Source: Berberis thunbergii (lineage: Eukaryota > Streptophyta > Magnoliopsida > Ranunculales > Berberidaceae). From it: a DNA stretch of 64,000 bases. The DNA lies in the NCBI GenBank assembly GCA_003290165.1, contig QNQO01002046.1, positions 1 to 64,000 of the forward strand, read 5' to 3'. Below, one piece after another: positions 10,681 through 20,075 of the stretch. Position 1 is the first letter of the stretch. The number at the start of each line of letters is the position of its first letter. Made by a program: the position numbers and the translations under genes. The notes below the pieces were generated by a model, which did not search any database, was not told the DNA's origin, and saw nothing but the letters and a program-made list of their open reading frames with translations.

Positions 10681-10694
10681 TGGTATCAGAGCCA
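10681..10694 (+). promoter_or_regulatory. Primer-binding site of gypsy element
   Basis: TGGTATCAGAGCC, two bases after the 5' LTR, complementary to the 3' end of initiator tRNA-Met, the usual primer of plant LTR retrotransposons. Confidence 0.9.
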
Positions 10695-10733
10695 AGGTTT
10701 GGCAAGGTTGGTGAAATCATTCTACACAAGAGA

Positions 10734-12071
10734 ATGTCGTCAGAGGTCAACAACCCAGCAATTGGCAACACTGACAAAGGTGGAAAAGTCCGCAAGGACA
10801 AGTCTAAGGACTTAATCGCTGCGATGGATGAAAGGTTGGCCAAGTTGTGTGCCACCATGTCCGACTTAAGGGAGAAAGTTGAAGACATGGACCTACGCAT
10901 CGAGGGGCAAGCATCCAACGGAGAGGACCAAGAGCTCCGGGAAGAGATGCAACGAGCCTTAAATGCAGTAGTGGACATGGTGTCCAAAAAGATCGAGTCC
11001 CTAGAAGCCAAAGTTGTTGTTAAAGATGAGGAGATGGAAGCTTATAAAGAAAGAGTTGAGAAACTTGAAACTCAACTCAGGGTGTGCATGGCTGCGGTAG
11101 CCAATGGTGGGACTACACCAGGGACAATCACCCACAGAGTCGAAGCCCCCAAACCTAAGGCCTATGGTGGGGCAAGAAGTGCAAGGGAGATCGACAACTT
11201 CTTGTGGAACATGGAGCGCTACTTTGATGCAGTTGGCATAATAGATGAAGCATCAAAGGTACGTAGTGTCTCCTTATATTTAAACGATGTTGCTACAGTT
11301 TGGTGGCGCAGAAGGTCCGATGATGTCAAGAAAGGATTATGCACCATCGACACTTGGGAAGAGTTCACGAAGGAACTCAAGAGACAATTCTACCCGGAGG
11401 ATGCCGAGAACGAAGCTAGGGCCAAGCTTCGTCGCCTTCAACACAAGGAAGGCCACATAAGGGAGTATGTGAAGGAGTTCTCGGAGTTGCTCTTGGAGAT
11501 TCCGGACATGGGAGAAAAGGATGCTTTGTTTAGCTTCCTTGATGGCCTAACGGGTTGGGCCAAGTTGGAATTGAAGAGGCGAGGTGTGCAAGACCTTGCA
11601 ACGACTATGGCTGCGGCCGAATCCTTGATTGAGTTCAAAAGAAAGGACTCATCCAAGGGACAAGGGAAAAGGTCGAGTAATGATGGTAAAGGTGGGGGAG
11701 ACAAAGAGAAGTCCTCCAAGGAACACAAGTACTCCAAAGACAAGGGGAAGGAGAAAAGAGATGGATCACCCAAGAAGATGTCTTGCTTCTTATGTAGTGA
11801 ACCCCATCGGGCATTTGAGTGTCCCAACCGAGGGAAACTCGCCGCGCTTGTCATGGAGGAAGAAGCAAAGGAGGAAAGGAGGATCGCTTCAATGAATCTC
11901 CTAAGTGTCATTCAAGCTAAGGTCGAAGAACAACCACGCGGAAGGATGTACGTGGAGACCGAGATCGGGGATAAGACTTTGAAAGCCATGGTGGATACCA
12001 GAGCCGACACAGTCTACATGGCCAAAGATCTTGCTGAAGAAATTGGCCTACCATATACAAAGGAGAAATGA
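10734..12071 (+). CDS. gag: Gypsy Gag and start of protease (ends at premature stop)
   Basis: From the first ATG at 10734 the frame is open for about 445 codons. A coiled-coil-like charged region (about residues 40-130) is followed by a retrotransposon Gag domain (NFLWNMERYFDAVG, VATVWWRR, FYPEDAENEARAKLRRLQ), a Lys/Ser-rich stretch, and a zinc knuckle CFLCSEPHRAFECP (about 11784-11826). The protease follows with the active-site region changed to MVDTRADTVYM, where D-T/S-G would be expected. The frame ends at TGA 12069-12071 within the protease domain, so Gag could be made alone but protease is probably dead. Confidence 0.9.
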   Translation: MSSEVNNPAIGNTDKGGKVRKDKSKDLIAAMDERLAKLCATMSDLREKVEDMDLRIEGQASNGEDQELREEMQRALNAVVDMVSKKIESLEAKVVVKDEEMEAYKERVEKLETQLRVCMAAVANGGTTPGTITHRVEAPKPKAYGGARSAREIDNFLWNMERYFDAVGIIDEASKVRSVSLYLNDVATVWWRRRSDDVKKGLCTIDTWEEFTKELKRQFYPEDAENEARAKLRRLQHKEGHIREYVKEFSELLLEIPDMGEKDALFSFLDGLTGWAKLELKRRGVQDLATTMAAAESLIEFKRKDSSKGQGKRSSNDGKGGGDKEKSSKEHKYSKDKGKEKRDGSPKKMSCFLCSEPHRAFECPNRGKLAALVMEEEAKEERRIASMNLLSVIQAKVEEQPRGRMYVETEIGDKTLKAMVDTRADTVYMAKDLAEEIGLPYTKEK

Positions 12072-15000
12072 TATATCAAGGGAGTCAATGCTAAAAGTCT
12101 CCCAATTGAAGGAGTAGCTCGTGGCACCGATATTCGGCTTGGACAATGGCGAGGTAAAGTCGACATAACTATTGCTCCAATTGATGATCACAAGTTCTAT
12201 CTGGGTATAGATTTCTTGGATATGGTAAAAGCATTTCTGGCCCCATATGCCAACACCATGTGCATCATGGAGAAGGGACAACCTTGTGTTGTGCCCGTGG
12301 TACGGGAGATAAGTAAGGAGAAAATGGTGTCAACTCTCCAACTTTCTAAAGGAGTAAAGAGGAATGAGCCTACTTACTTGGCTACTCTCAAGGAAGATGA
12401 AGATCCCATGGATGGAGAGGTGAATGCACCTAAAGTCGTCCAAGATGTTCTCAAGGAGTATAAGGATGTTATGCCTGCCGAGTTGCCTAAGAAGCTTCCA
12501 CCAAGGAGAGAGGTGGATCATGCTATTGAGTTATAAGTTGGAGCAAAGCCACCCGCATTTGCTCCTTATCATATGGCACCTCCTGAGCTCGAGAAGTTAA
12601 GAAGACAACTAAAGGATTTACTAGATGTTGGTTATATCCGACCCTCCAAAGCTCCATATGGTGTGCCGGTCTTATTTCAAAAGAAACATGATGGATCCCT
12701 ACGGCTTTGTATTGACTATCGGACACTCAACAAGGTCATTATCAAGAACAAATACCCGATTCCACTTATTGCGGATCTCTTTGATCAACTTGGTGATGCA
12801 AGGTACTTTACCAAGCTTGACTTGCGCTCGGGATATTATCAAGTCCGCATAGCCGAAGGAGATGAACCAAAGACGACATGTGTTACAAGGTACGGGTCTT
12901 ACGAGTTCTTAGTCATGCCATTTGGTTTAACTAATGCGTCGGCCACCTTTTGCACTCTAATGAATAAGGTACTAGCTCCTTACCTTGATCGGTTCGTAGT
13001 TGTGTACCTTGATGACATTGTAATCTATAGTAAGACATTGGAAGTACATGTGGAACACTTGAGGCAAGTGTTCCAAACCTTGAAGGAAAACAAGCTCTAT
13101 GTCAAAAAGGAGAAGTGTTCATTTGCCCAAGAGGAGGTGACATTCTTGGGTCATATCATTGACAAGGGCAAGCTTCGTATGGACAGGTCCAAGGTACAAG
13201 CATCCAAGATTGGGAACCACCAACCAAAGTCACCGAGTTAAGATCTTTCCTTGACTTTGTGAACTATTATAGAAGGTTCATCAAAGGCTACTCTTCCATA
13301 GCCACTCCATTGACGGACTTGCTGAAGAAGGGACGAAGTTGGGATTGGAGTTCAAAATGCCAACAAGCTTTCGAAGGATTGAAGAAGGCACTTGTAGAAG
13401 AACCGGTTTGGCACTTCCCAACCATTCTATGTCTTTTGAGGTACACACGGATGCTTCCGACTTTGCTATTGGTGGGGTACTGATGCAAGAAGGGCATCCT
13501 ATTGCCTTTGAAAGTAGGAAGCTCAATGATACTGAGAGGCGGTACACAGTACAAGAGAAGGAAATGACAGCGGTTGTGCATTGCCTACGAACATGGCGAC
13601 ATTACTTGCTTGAGAGCAAGTTTGTGGTCAAGACCGACAATGTTGCCACTAGCTACTTCCAGACACAAAAGAAGCTCACACCAAAACAAGCTAGGTGGCA
13701 AGATTTTTTGGCAGAGTTCGATTACATTTTGGAGTACAAGCCTGGCAAAGCTAATCTTGTTGCGGATGCTTTGAGTAGAAAAGGAGAACTTGCTGACATA
13801 AATCAACCTCAAAGCAACTTGAAGGGACGCATAAAGGAAGGATTGGCACATGATTCCATGACTCAAACCATCATAGCTCTTGTCAAAGATGGGAAGACAA
13901 GACGGTTTTGGGTGGAGAACGGCTTGATATACTGTAAGGGAAGGCGAATCTATGTTCCACCTCATGACAACCTAAGGAGGGAAGGCTTGAAAGAATGCCA
14001 TGATAGCAAGTGGGCGGGACATCCAGGTATACATCGAACTCTTGCTCTTGTGGAAGATTCCTATTACTGGCCACATATGAGGGATGATATCGAAGCATAT
14101 GTGAAGACTTGTCTTGTATGCCAACAAGACAAAGTGGAGCAACAATCATCTGCCGGCTTACTTGAACCCCTCCCCATCCCAGAGAGACCTTGGGAGAGCG
14201 TTTCCTTAGATTTCATAGTTGGGTTGCCTGTATCAGAGGGTTGCAATTGGATATTTGTGGTCGTAGACAGATTTTCGAAGTATGCCACCTTCATTCCCAC
14301 ACCCAAGGAGTGCACAGCCGAGCAAGCCGCACATTTATTCCTCAAACATGTGGTAAAGTACTGGGGTGTGCCCAAATCTATCATCAGTGATCGAGATACT
14401 CGGTTCACGGGGAAATTTTGGACTGAGTTGTTCAAGTTATTGGGTACCGACCTTAATTTCTCTACTAGCTTTCATCCTCAAACGGAAATGATGAATGCCT
14501 TGTTAGAGTTATATCTTAGGCACTATGTGAGTGCCAACCAGCGAGATTGGGCTAAGTTGCTAGATGTTGCCCAATTCTCTTTCAACTTGCAGAAGAGTGA
14601 AGCGACGGGTCGTAGCCCATTTGAGATTGTCATGGGACAACAACCTATGACCTCGAGTTCTATTGCCACTGGCTACACAGGAGTGAGTCCATCAGCCTAC
14701 AAGTTTGCCAAATGATGGAATGATCAAGCTGATGAGGCTCGAGCTTACCTGGAAAAGGCCTCCAAGAGGATGAAGAAGTGGACCGACAAGAAGAGACGGC
14801 CTCGAGAGTTTCAAGTTGGAGACCTTGTGCTTGTCAAGATGCATGCTCATGCCAGACTTTCTGGACTGCATCGTGGCCTTATTAGAAGATATGAGGGTCC
14901 TTTCCCCATAGTCAAGAAAGTGGGAAAGCAAGCCTACAAGGTCGAGTTGCCGCCGAGGATCAAGTTTCATCCAGTCTTCCATGTGAGCCTACTGAAACCG

Positions 15001-15270
15001 TATAAGGAAGATCGGGATGATCCAAATCGAGGAGTTTCTCAAAGAGCACCAATGGGCATGAAGATCCAACATGACAAGGAACCAGAGATTATCTTGTCGG
15101 ATCGTGTGGTGCGTCATTCCAACCAACCTCCCACACATGAGTTACTCGTCAAGTGGAAGGGATTGCCAGAAAGTGAAGCTAGCTGGGAGCCAATCCAACA
15201 TTTGTGGCAATTCAAGGAACAAATCAAAGCTTACGAGGATTTGAAGGCAACGAGGACGTCGCTTGATTAG
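12072..15270 (+). pseudogene. Gypsy pol remains: protease end, RT, RNase H, integrase, chromodomain
   Basis: Coding homology is continuous but broken: in-frame stops at 12069-12071, 12534-12536 and 14713-14715, and single-base frameshifts near 13203 and 13406. RT (about 12573-13240) retains YLDDIVIYS. RNase H (about 13430-13780) shows FEVHTDASDFAIGG. The integrase HHCC zinc finger and catalytic core (about 13980-14560) include CLVCQQDK, DFIVGLP and the SDRDTRFTG Asp region. A C-terminal chromodomain (VKWKGLPESEASWEP, about 15148-15192) marks the chromovirus group, in which this domain can direct insertion to chromatin. The frame closes at 15268-15270. Confidence 0.92.
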
Positions 15271-15281
15271 GTGGGGGAGAA
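15270..15281 (+). promoter_or_regulatory. Polypurine tract of gypsy element
   Basis: GGTGGGGGAGA directly before the 3' LTR at 15282, the expected site for plus-strand priming. Confidence 0.85.
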
Positions 15282-15722
15282 TGTCACAACTATCTTCTTG
15301 CTTAGCCAAGTGAGGTTGGCAAGTGTACATAATGTAGAGTATTCCACATTGTTCTAGAGAGAGTTCTCTAGAACCTCCCATAAGACTCCACAAAGTTCCA
15401 TAGGATTCTAGTCCTTAGATATTTCTAAGGAAGTGTGTAGAAACTCAATATAGACCGTTAGATTAAAACGATCACCACCGTCCATTGAAGAGGTGGAGTT
15501 GTATAAATAGGCTAAGGCCTCATTTGTTGTAATCACCTCAGAGAATTCAAGCAATACAAGTACTAGTTCTCTTTAGCTCTCTTGTGTGTTCTTAGCTTGC
15601 TTAGTTTTCCAAAGTCTAAGTAAGTCTTTTGTGGGCAAGGCTGACTAGCTTTCTTTGATAACTTGGGGCAAAGTTTGCTAGTGCCGCACGGAAAGTACCT
15701 TGTGAAAAGAAAGCCCGTGACA
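15282..15722 (+). repeat. 3' LTR of gypsy element
   Basis: Same as 10239-10678 except for about six base changes and one extra A near 15574. It ends 26 bp before the stop codon of the neighbouring minus-strand dioxygenase A2. Confidence 0.95.
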
Positions 15723-15748
15723 CTTGGCACACCTCTGGCAAAGAGCAA

Positions 15749-18052
15749 TCAAATAGACCCTTGAAGCATGTAGTGCTTCATGATCCTTTCAGGTTCAATG
15801 TTCAAGGCTTGATAGGTAGCAACAAATTCTTTGTATTTGATCGCTCCGAACTTTGGTGGATTGAGCTCATAATCAATAAGCTCTTTAGCAGGTTGAATAA
15901 TGCTGTCCACAGGAGGAGCAAGGAAGTTTGCAATGGTTGTTCTTGCAACACTTGGATTAAAGCCTTGAACATTATTCAACCTTGAACACTTGGATTAATG
16001 CCTTGAACACTTGGATTAAGATCCCATTGCTGACAATCTACATACAAACAAAAACAAGTTTAAAAAACTTAAACTTCATTGTGTTCAAATAGTTATAAAA
16101 ATAAGATGAAATCCATAAAAACATGCAAGTATACCTGCAATTGGTTGCCCAAGTTTACAACAAATGCATTAGGAAGAGGTTCGACACTTATCCATTCTCC
16201 ATTTTTTAGTATTTGAAGGCCAGGAAGGTCTCCTTGAAGAAGAAGAGTGATCATGTTCGGGTCACAATGCCTTGGCAAGCCCAGTGTTAGACTAGGGTCT
16301 GGATATGGTGGGTAGTGATTAATTGCCATGAACTGATCAGTGCAGAGCTCATCTCTGAAATAATCTGTATCCATTCCTAGTCCTTCAGCAATTAGCTCCA
16401 TCAGTCTCTGAGCCAGTTTCCTTACTTCCACTGTGTATGTCCCTGTTATCTCTCTTTTGGAAGGAACAAATCACATATGAATAAATAAATAAACAAATGC
16501 CTAAGTAGTAGTGTATGGGTGGAAGTCACAAAGCAGTGCACGAAAATAGATAGCCAACAAATTCCTGATTTGCAACTCTATGACAATTACTAGTCTCCAA
16601 AACTTTGATCAGGAAGGTGAACCTACAGGTGCAACCTGTAAAGCATTTGGGAGATACTAAATAGCAAATGGTGAACAAGAGCAAGATCACGTTCTAGAGA
16701 AAGCAGAAACAAAAGGGGATAGGGCAAATCAAGTAATTTGTGATGTTGATGAAGAAGCAACTGAAGGTGGTGGGAGTAAAGAAGTTCAACTACTGGGCAT
16801 GGCAATTGAAGATAGAAAGAGACAATACAAGATTGTACATGCCTGGTTAAGCAAGATGAAATTCTAAGAGGAGTTAATGTCAACATGAGAGAAGTTCCTT
16901 CTATCTCAGGTAGAACATTTTTTGACGATGATAAATGAATATGACAAGGGAAACAAAGTAAGTAATAAAGTGAAAGAAGCTATAGAGAGATATGGCAGGG
17001 ATATTTATGAAATGAGTTAGATGTAGAAGTAGAACAATCGAACAAAAATTATGTTGGGCCAAGAAAATTGTGAGGATTCTGAAGAAGAACATGAGTCAAG
17101 TCTTTCTAGTGGAGATGTTGCAAGAAAATTAGCTACAAAAAGTTTTCAAACGCTTACACCCAAGATTTTAGTGTTTGTCCTCGAAGATCCACTAGAACTA
17201 CGACAAGGAACGAAAAATAAAGAGGATGAATTATTTGTCTCCACAACAAAGAAATAAAAAGAAGGTAATTTAACTTCCCCAATACTGGTGAAACATGAAA
17301 TTAGTATAGCCCTTGTACTGGTGTTTTTCCTCTAGAGAGAGATTGTCTTTGAATCTTCTTATTTTCCTTTAATATTAAGGTTAAGGGTCCTTAAAACCCT
17401 ACTTGCTTTCCAAAAAAAAAAAAACATAATAATTTGATAACTCGCATGCTTGCTTATCATGCATGAAATGATGCGAAGTACCTGTATGTTGTTGGTTTTG
17501 AAGGCCACATGTGTTTGTATTTCTCTAAGGGATGGCAGGGATGTGCAAGACGATCCCTCCAGTAATGAATGCCTTCTTTGTCATAATCGCGGCTAGTATG
17601 GATCCTAACCAGCTGCTGGGGGTCCTCCGAGTACAGACTCGCCCTGTCTTCCTCAGTAATCACCTTGAAGAATTCTTCTCCAATGCCCATCATGTCACTA
17701 ATCACTTTTTCAGGAACTCCGTGGTTAATCACCTGTGTATATATACAAACAATTAGTGACATAAAACAATTATGCTGTCACATAAAAAGTTCATGCATAT
17801 AGTACTAAGAAGGGCTAAGAAAACATCAAATACTGAATTTCAGGTCACCTGAAAGAATCCATACTTCTTGCTAGCATTTATAATTTGTTGAATGGTATTC
17901 TTCCGATCAAGATCTTTATCCTCGCCAAGATCAATAACTGAGATTTCCTTACATGCTGGGATATCAAAGTATTTTCCAGGTTGCATGTCAACAGGGACAA
18001 TAAAAGATTCAGGAACAGAGTTGTTCAACCTATTGGAAAGGAGCTTCTCTAT
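15749..18052 (-). pseudogene. H6H-like 2OG-Fe(II) dioxygenase, A type, doubly disrupted (A2)
   Basis: Exons 17849-18052, 17482-17732, 16135-16453 and 15749-16037 keep the family splice sites. Two lesions are visible. The start codon is ATA (18050-18052) where paralogs have ATG; the next in-frame ATG (PVDMQPG) would cost about 27 residues. In exon 4 the segment that should encode HSVEHRAVTN is replaced by two extra copies of an AATCCAAGTGTTCAAGG-like word (about 15950-16020) that read into TAA, removing the distal iron-ligand His and the 2-oxoglutarate-binding Arg. Exon 3 still has HCDPN but reads CPYPDPS-like (YPPYPDPS) where all others have YPPCPDPS. An activity is very unlikely. Intron 2 carries the retroposon-like insert. 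A gypsy LTR lies 26 bp beyond the old stop. Confidence 0.92.
16540..17425 (+). repeat. Retroposon-like insert in intron 2 of A2 (shared with A3, A4)
   Basis: Plus-strand sequence with degenerate coding (fragments resembling KEAI(E/K)RHGRD, MLGQENC(E/K)DSEEE, ending with a string like CPRKSTRTTTRNKK) and a 3' end that runs ...AACCCTACTTGCTTTCC into a 12 bp A tract (17412-17424). The A tail and 3' end layout are those of a LINE-type retroposon. Matching inserts sit in intron 2 of A3 (about 20860-21540) and A4 (about 28890-29715) but not of A1 or C, so it arrived before those duplications. The protein is not assigned. Confidence 0.5.
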
Positions 18053-18100
18053 CGTCTAATACTGTGTTAAACTGCTAACTGACCAGCTTGATTGCTCAAT

Positions 18101-18107
18101 CTTTATA
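18101..18107 (-). promoter_or_regulatory. TATA box of dioxygenase A2
   Basis: TATAAAG on the minus strand about 50 bp before the ancestral start position; the same element is kept in A4 (30397-30403). Confidence 0.45.
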
Positions 18108-18654
18108 GCTACTATGGAACTAAATTAATTAATGTTCATGTCCTTTTGTCACTAATTACCTACTCTTTCATTGATGATTAATCGGGTGCCCTGTGACCTA
18201 GTTGTTCAATTTGGAACTACTATCAACTCTTTTGTCATGGATTAGTGACCTTGTTTAAAATATAGACCAGCCCTGATTTAGCAGTCTCAGCCTCTTAGGA
18301 CAGCCAGACTTTTTTTTTAGTAATTTAGATTTGCAAATTGGTTCTCTTATTGACTGTGATTCCTTTAAGCTTTGAGAATCTGAGGAGTGATAATATTTTT
18401 TTTATATGAATGAAAACGCTAATTTCTTGGGCTTTAGTGTTAGAGCATCTCCAACAGCATCTCCATTCACTTATTTATCAGATAACCTCTGCAATGTTCA
18501 TGCACACGAACTGTGAAACTTAAACAGTATTTGGTAAATTAAGTAAAAGGGCAAGATTTTAGGCTGAATAAGCGAACAAAAAATTCATAGGAAGCAATGG
18601 TTGTCTGCATGCATACGGCTCTGCCATTGAATGTGTTGTTGCCAGGATATATTG

Positions 18655-18905
18655 ATTTTTTTTTATCCATTTATAGTTTCACCCTAATCAAGGGACTCTG
18701 CTAACACCAAAACTCTTGGATAAGAATCAGTTTTGCACCATAAGAGGCCTTTCTCTTCACTGGCAAAACATTCAACCATGAGACTCGAGCCAACATCTTC
18801 GTCAAGCCAGTGCTTATTTACCTTGAAGTGACAACTTGTGTTACCATCAGTTTTGTACCATGAGGCCTAAGTCCTCTAAGGGGGATGTCATAAATGGTAA
18901 TACTA
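18655..18905 (-). repeat. Array spacer block 1 with conserved frame
   Basis: A block of about 250 bp that recurs at 22725-22945, 26705-26955 and, split by insertions, at 30915-31036 / 33825-33865 / 42003-42050. On the minus strand it contains pieces of one protein-like frame (SFMGECFSSEERG, KVNKHWLDEDV, SWCKTDG), best kept in the copy at 26738-26950. It lies about 550 bp upstream of each A-type gene from A2 to A4. I do not recognise the protein. The copies mark the borders of the tandem duplication units. Confidence 0.65.
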
Positions 18906-20075
18906 ATTCAAGTCATCCATAACCAAATATATTTCAGAATTTGCACTCTCATTTAAACTACGAGAAGTATGACAGAATCTAAAATATATATTATCCCTCT
19001 CTGTGAACCTTTATTTCTTTCATTTGATTTCCATCACCTCATCTCTTCTCTGTAGATCCATATAAATACACAAATTCTAGTACAAAAGATCAATGGGATA
19101 AGATCCCTTGTGTGTCATGAAGGCGGTTAATCGCCCTCCTTATGTAAGGAGTAAATGTAAGGAGTTGATGCCACCTCTTGCTTCTTCACATACAAAGTAT
19201 TTGATAGAAGAGGTTTAACTAAATACTCTTAGAAATCCTGTTCGAATCAACGAGGACCACCTTGCAAGGCTAATTACTCCTGGGTGATCAATAGTGGTGC
19301 AGTAGAATTTTCACCACAGGTTCACATATTGCACTATAGCTAGAGATTTATCTCTGTATGTCATAATAATACTGAGGACTTAAAATAAGTAATCAACCTA
19401 ACAGTTGTGGTACGTAGTTGACTTTGAGCACTTGTCGCGGGCATTTTAGATCTCTTTAGTTAAAGTAACACTAAAACCTTTATCCCTCCACCCTGCCATG
19501 CCAGTTGATCTAGTTGAAAAGAAAAAAACAAATTTAAACTTGAAATCCTATCCCACTCTTCCAATAATCGAATCCAGCGTTCAGGTTTCTCCATTAAACA
19601 CAAATCTCTGCTTCGCATCTCATTAACTTTCCTTGGATCTTTCAGATGTTACTCAGATTCAGCAGGATCGTCTGTGAAAAGCTAGCAGATCTCACAGCCT
19701 TTGAAATAGAAATACTTAGCCGAATAAAAGTTGTATCTAAAACATCTGAAACACAAAGTGATTAAAATACCATATGCTTATATTGACGTAGAACCCATAT
19801 ATATGTCTATTTATTTCACAGGTAAACAACTTAGAAGCTGTTTAATTAGGTGATAAAGCTAGTAACTCGTTTTGCCTTTGTCTTGAGAACCGATTCGTTT
19901 GGGGGGTTATTAGACTTCCATTACATTCTGTTACAACGCATTTTAAAAGTAATATGTTATAAGACAATTTAAAAAACATTTGTTTAAGACTTAGAATTTA
20001 TTCCATTTGACATAGAGTACCCAATGACATTTAAAGTCCACACCAATGCCTTGACACACCTCTGGCAAAGAGCAA
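18906..20075. other. Spacer between block 1 and dioxygenase A3
   Basis: Closely similar to 26945-28062. It contains an uninterrupted version of the sequence that CACTA (at 19407) and gypsy (at 20052) invaded in the neighbouring unit, so it serves as the empty-site reference. No gene seen. Confidence 0.75.

Larger units (their letters stand above)
10239..15722 (+). mobile_element. Chromodomain Ty3/gypsy LTR retrotransposon, full length, decayed
   Basis: LTRs of 440 and 441 bp (10239-10678, 15282-15722) begin TG and end CA and are flanked by CTTG (10235-10238, 15723-15726). Paralogous sites at 20046 and 28036 (AATGCCTTG followed by ACACAC or GCACAC) show the empty state. Gag-protease-RT-RNase H-integrase-chromodomain order identifies a plant chromovirus; the lineage within that group is not certain. 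The two LTRs differ by about six substitutions and one 1 bp indel, so insertion was recent (under one million years at commonly used plant rates). The coding region is nonetheless broken by stops and frameshifts. Confidence 0.95.

Noticed and set aside
17840..18028. Apparent start of A2 at a non-ATG codon
   Set aside because: The codon is TTG within RLN/LNN of the ancestral frame; the true start position is the mutated ATA at 18050-18052.
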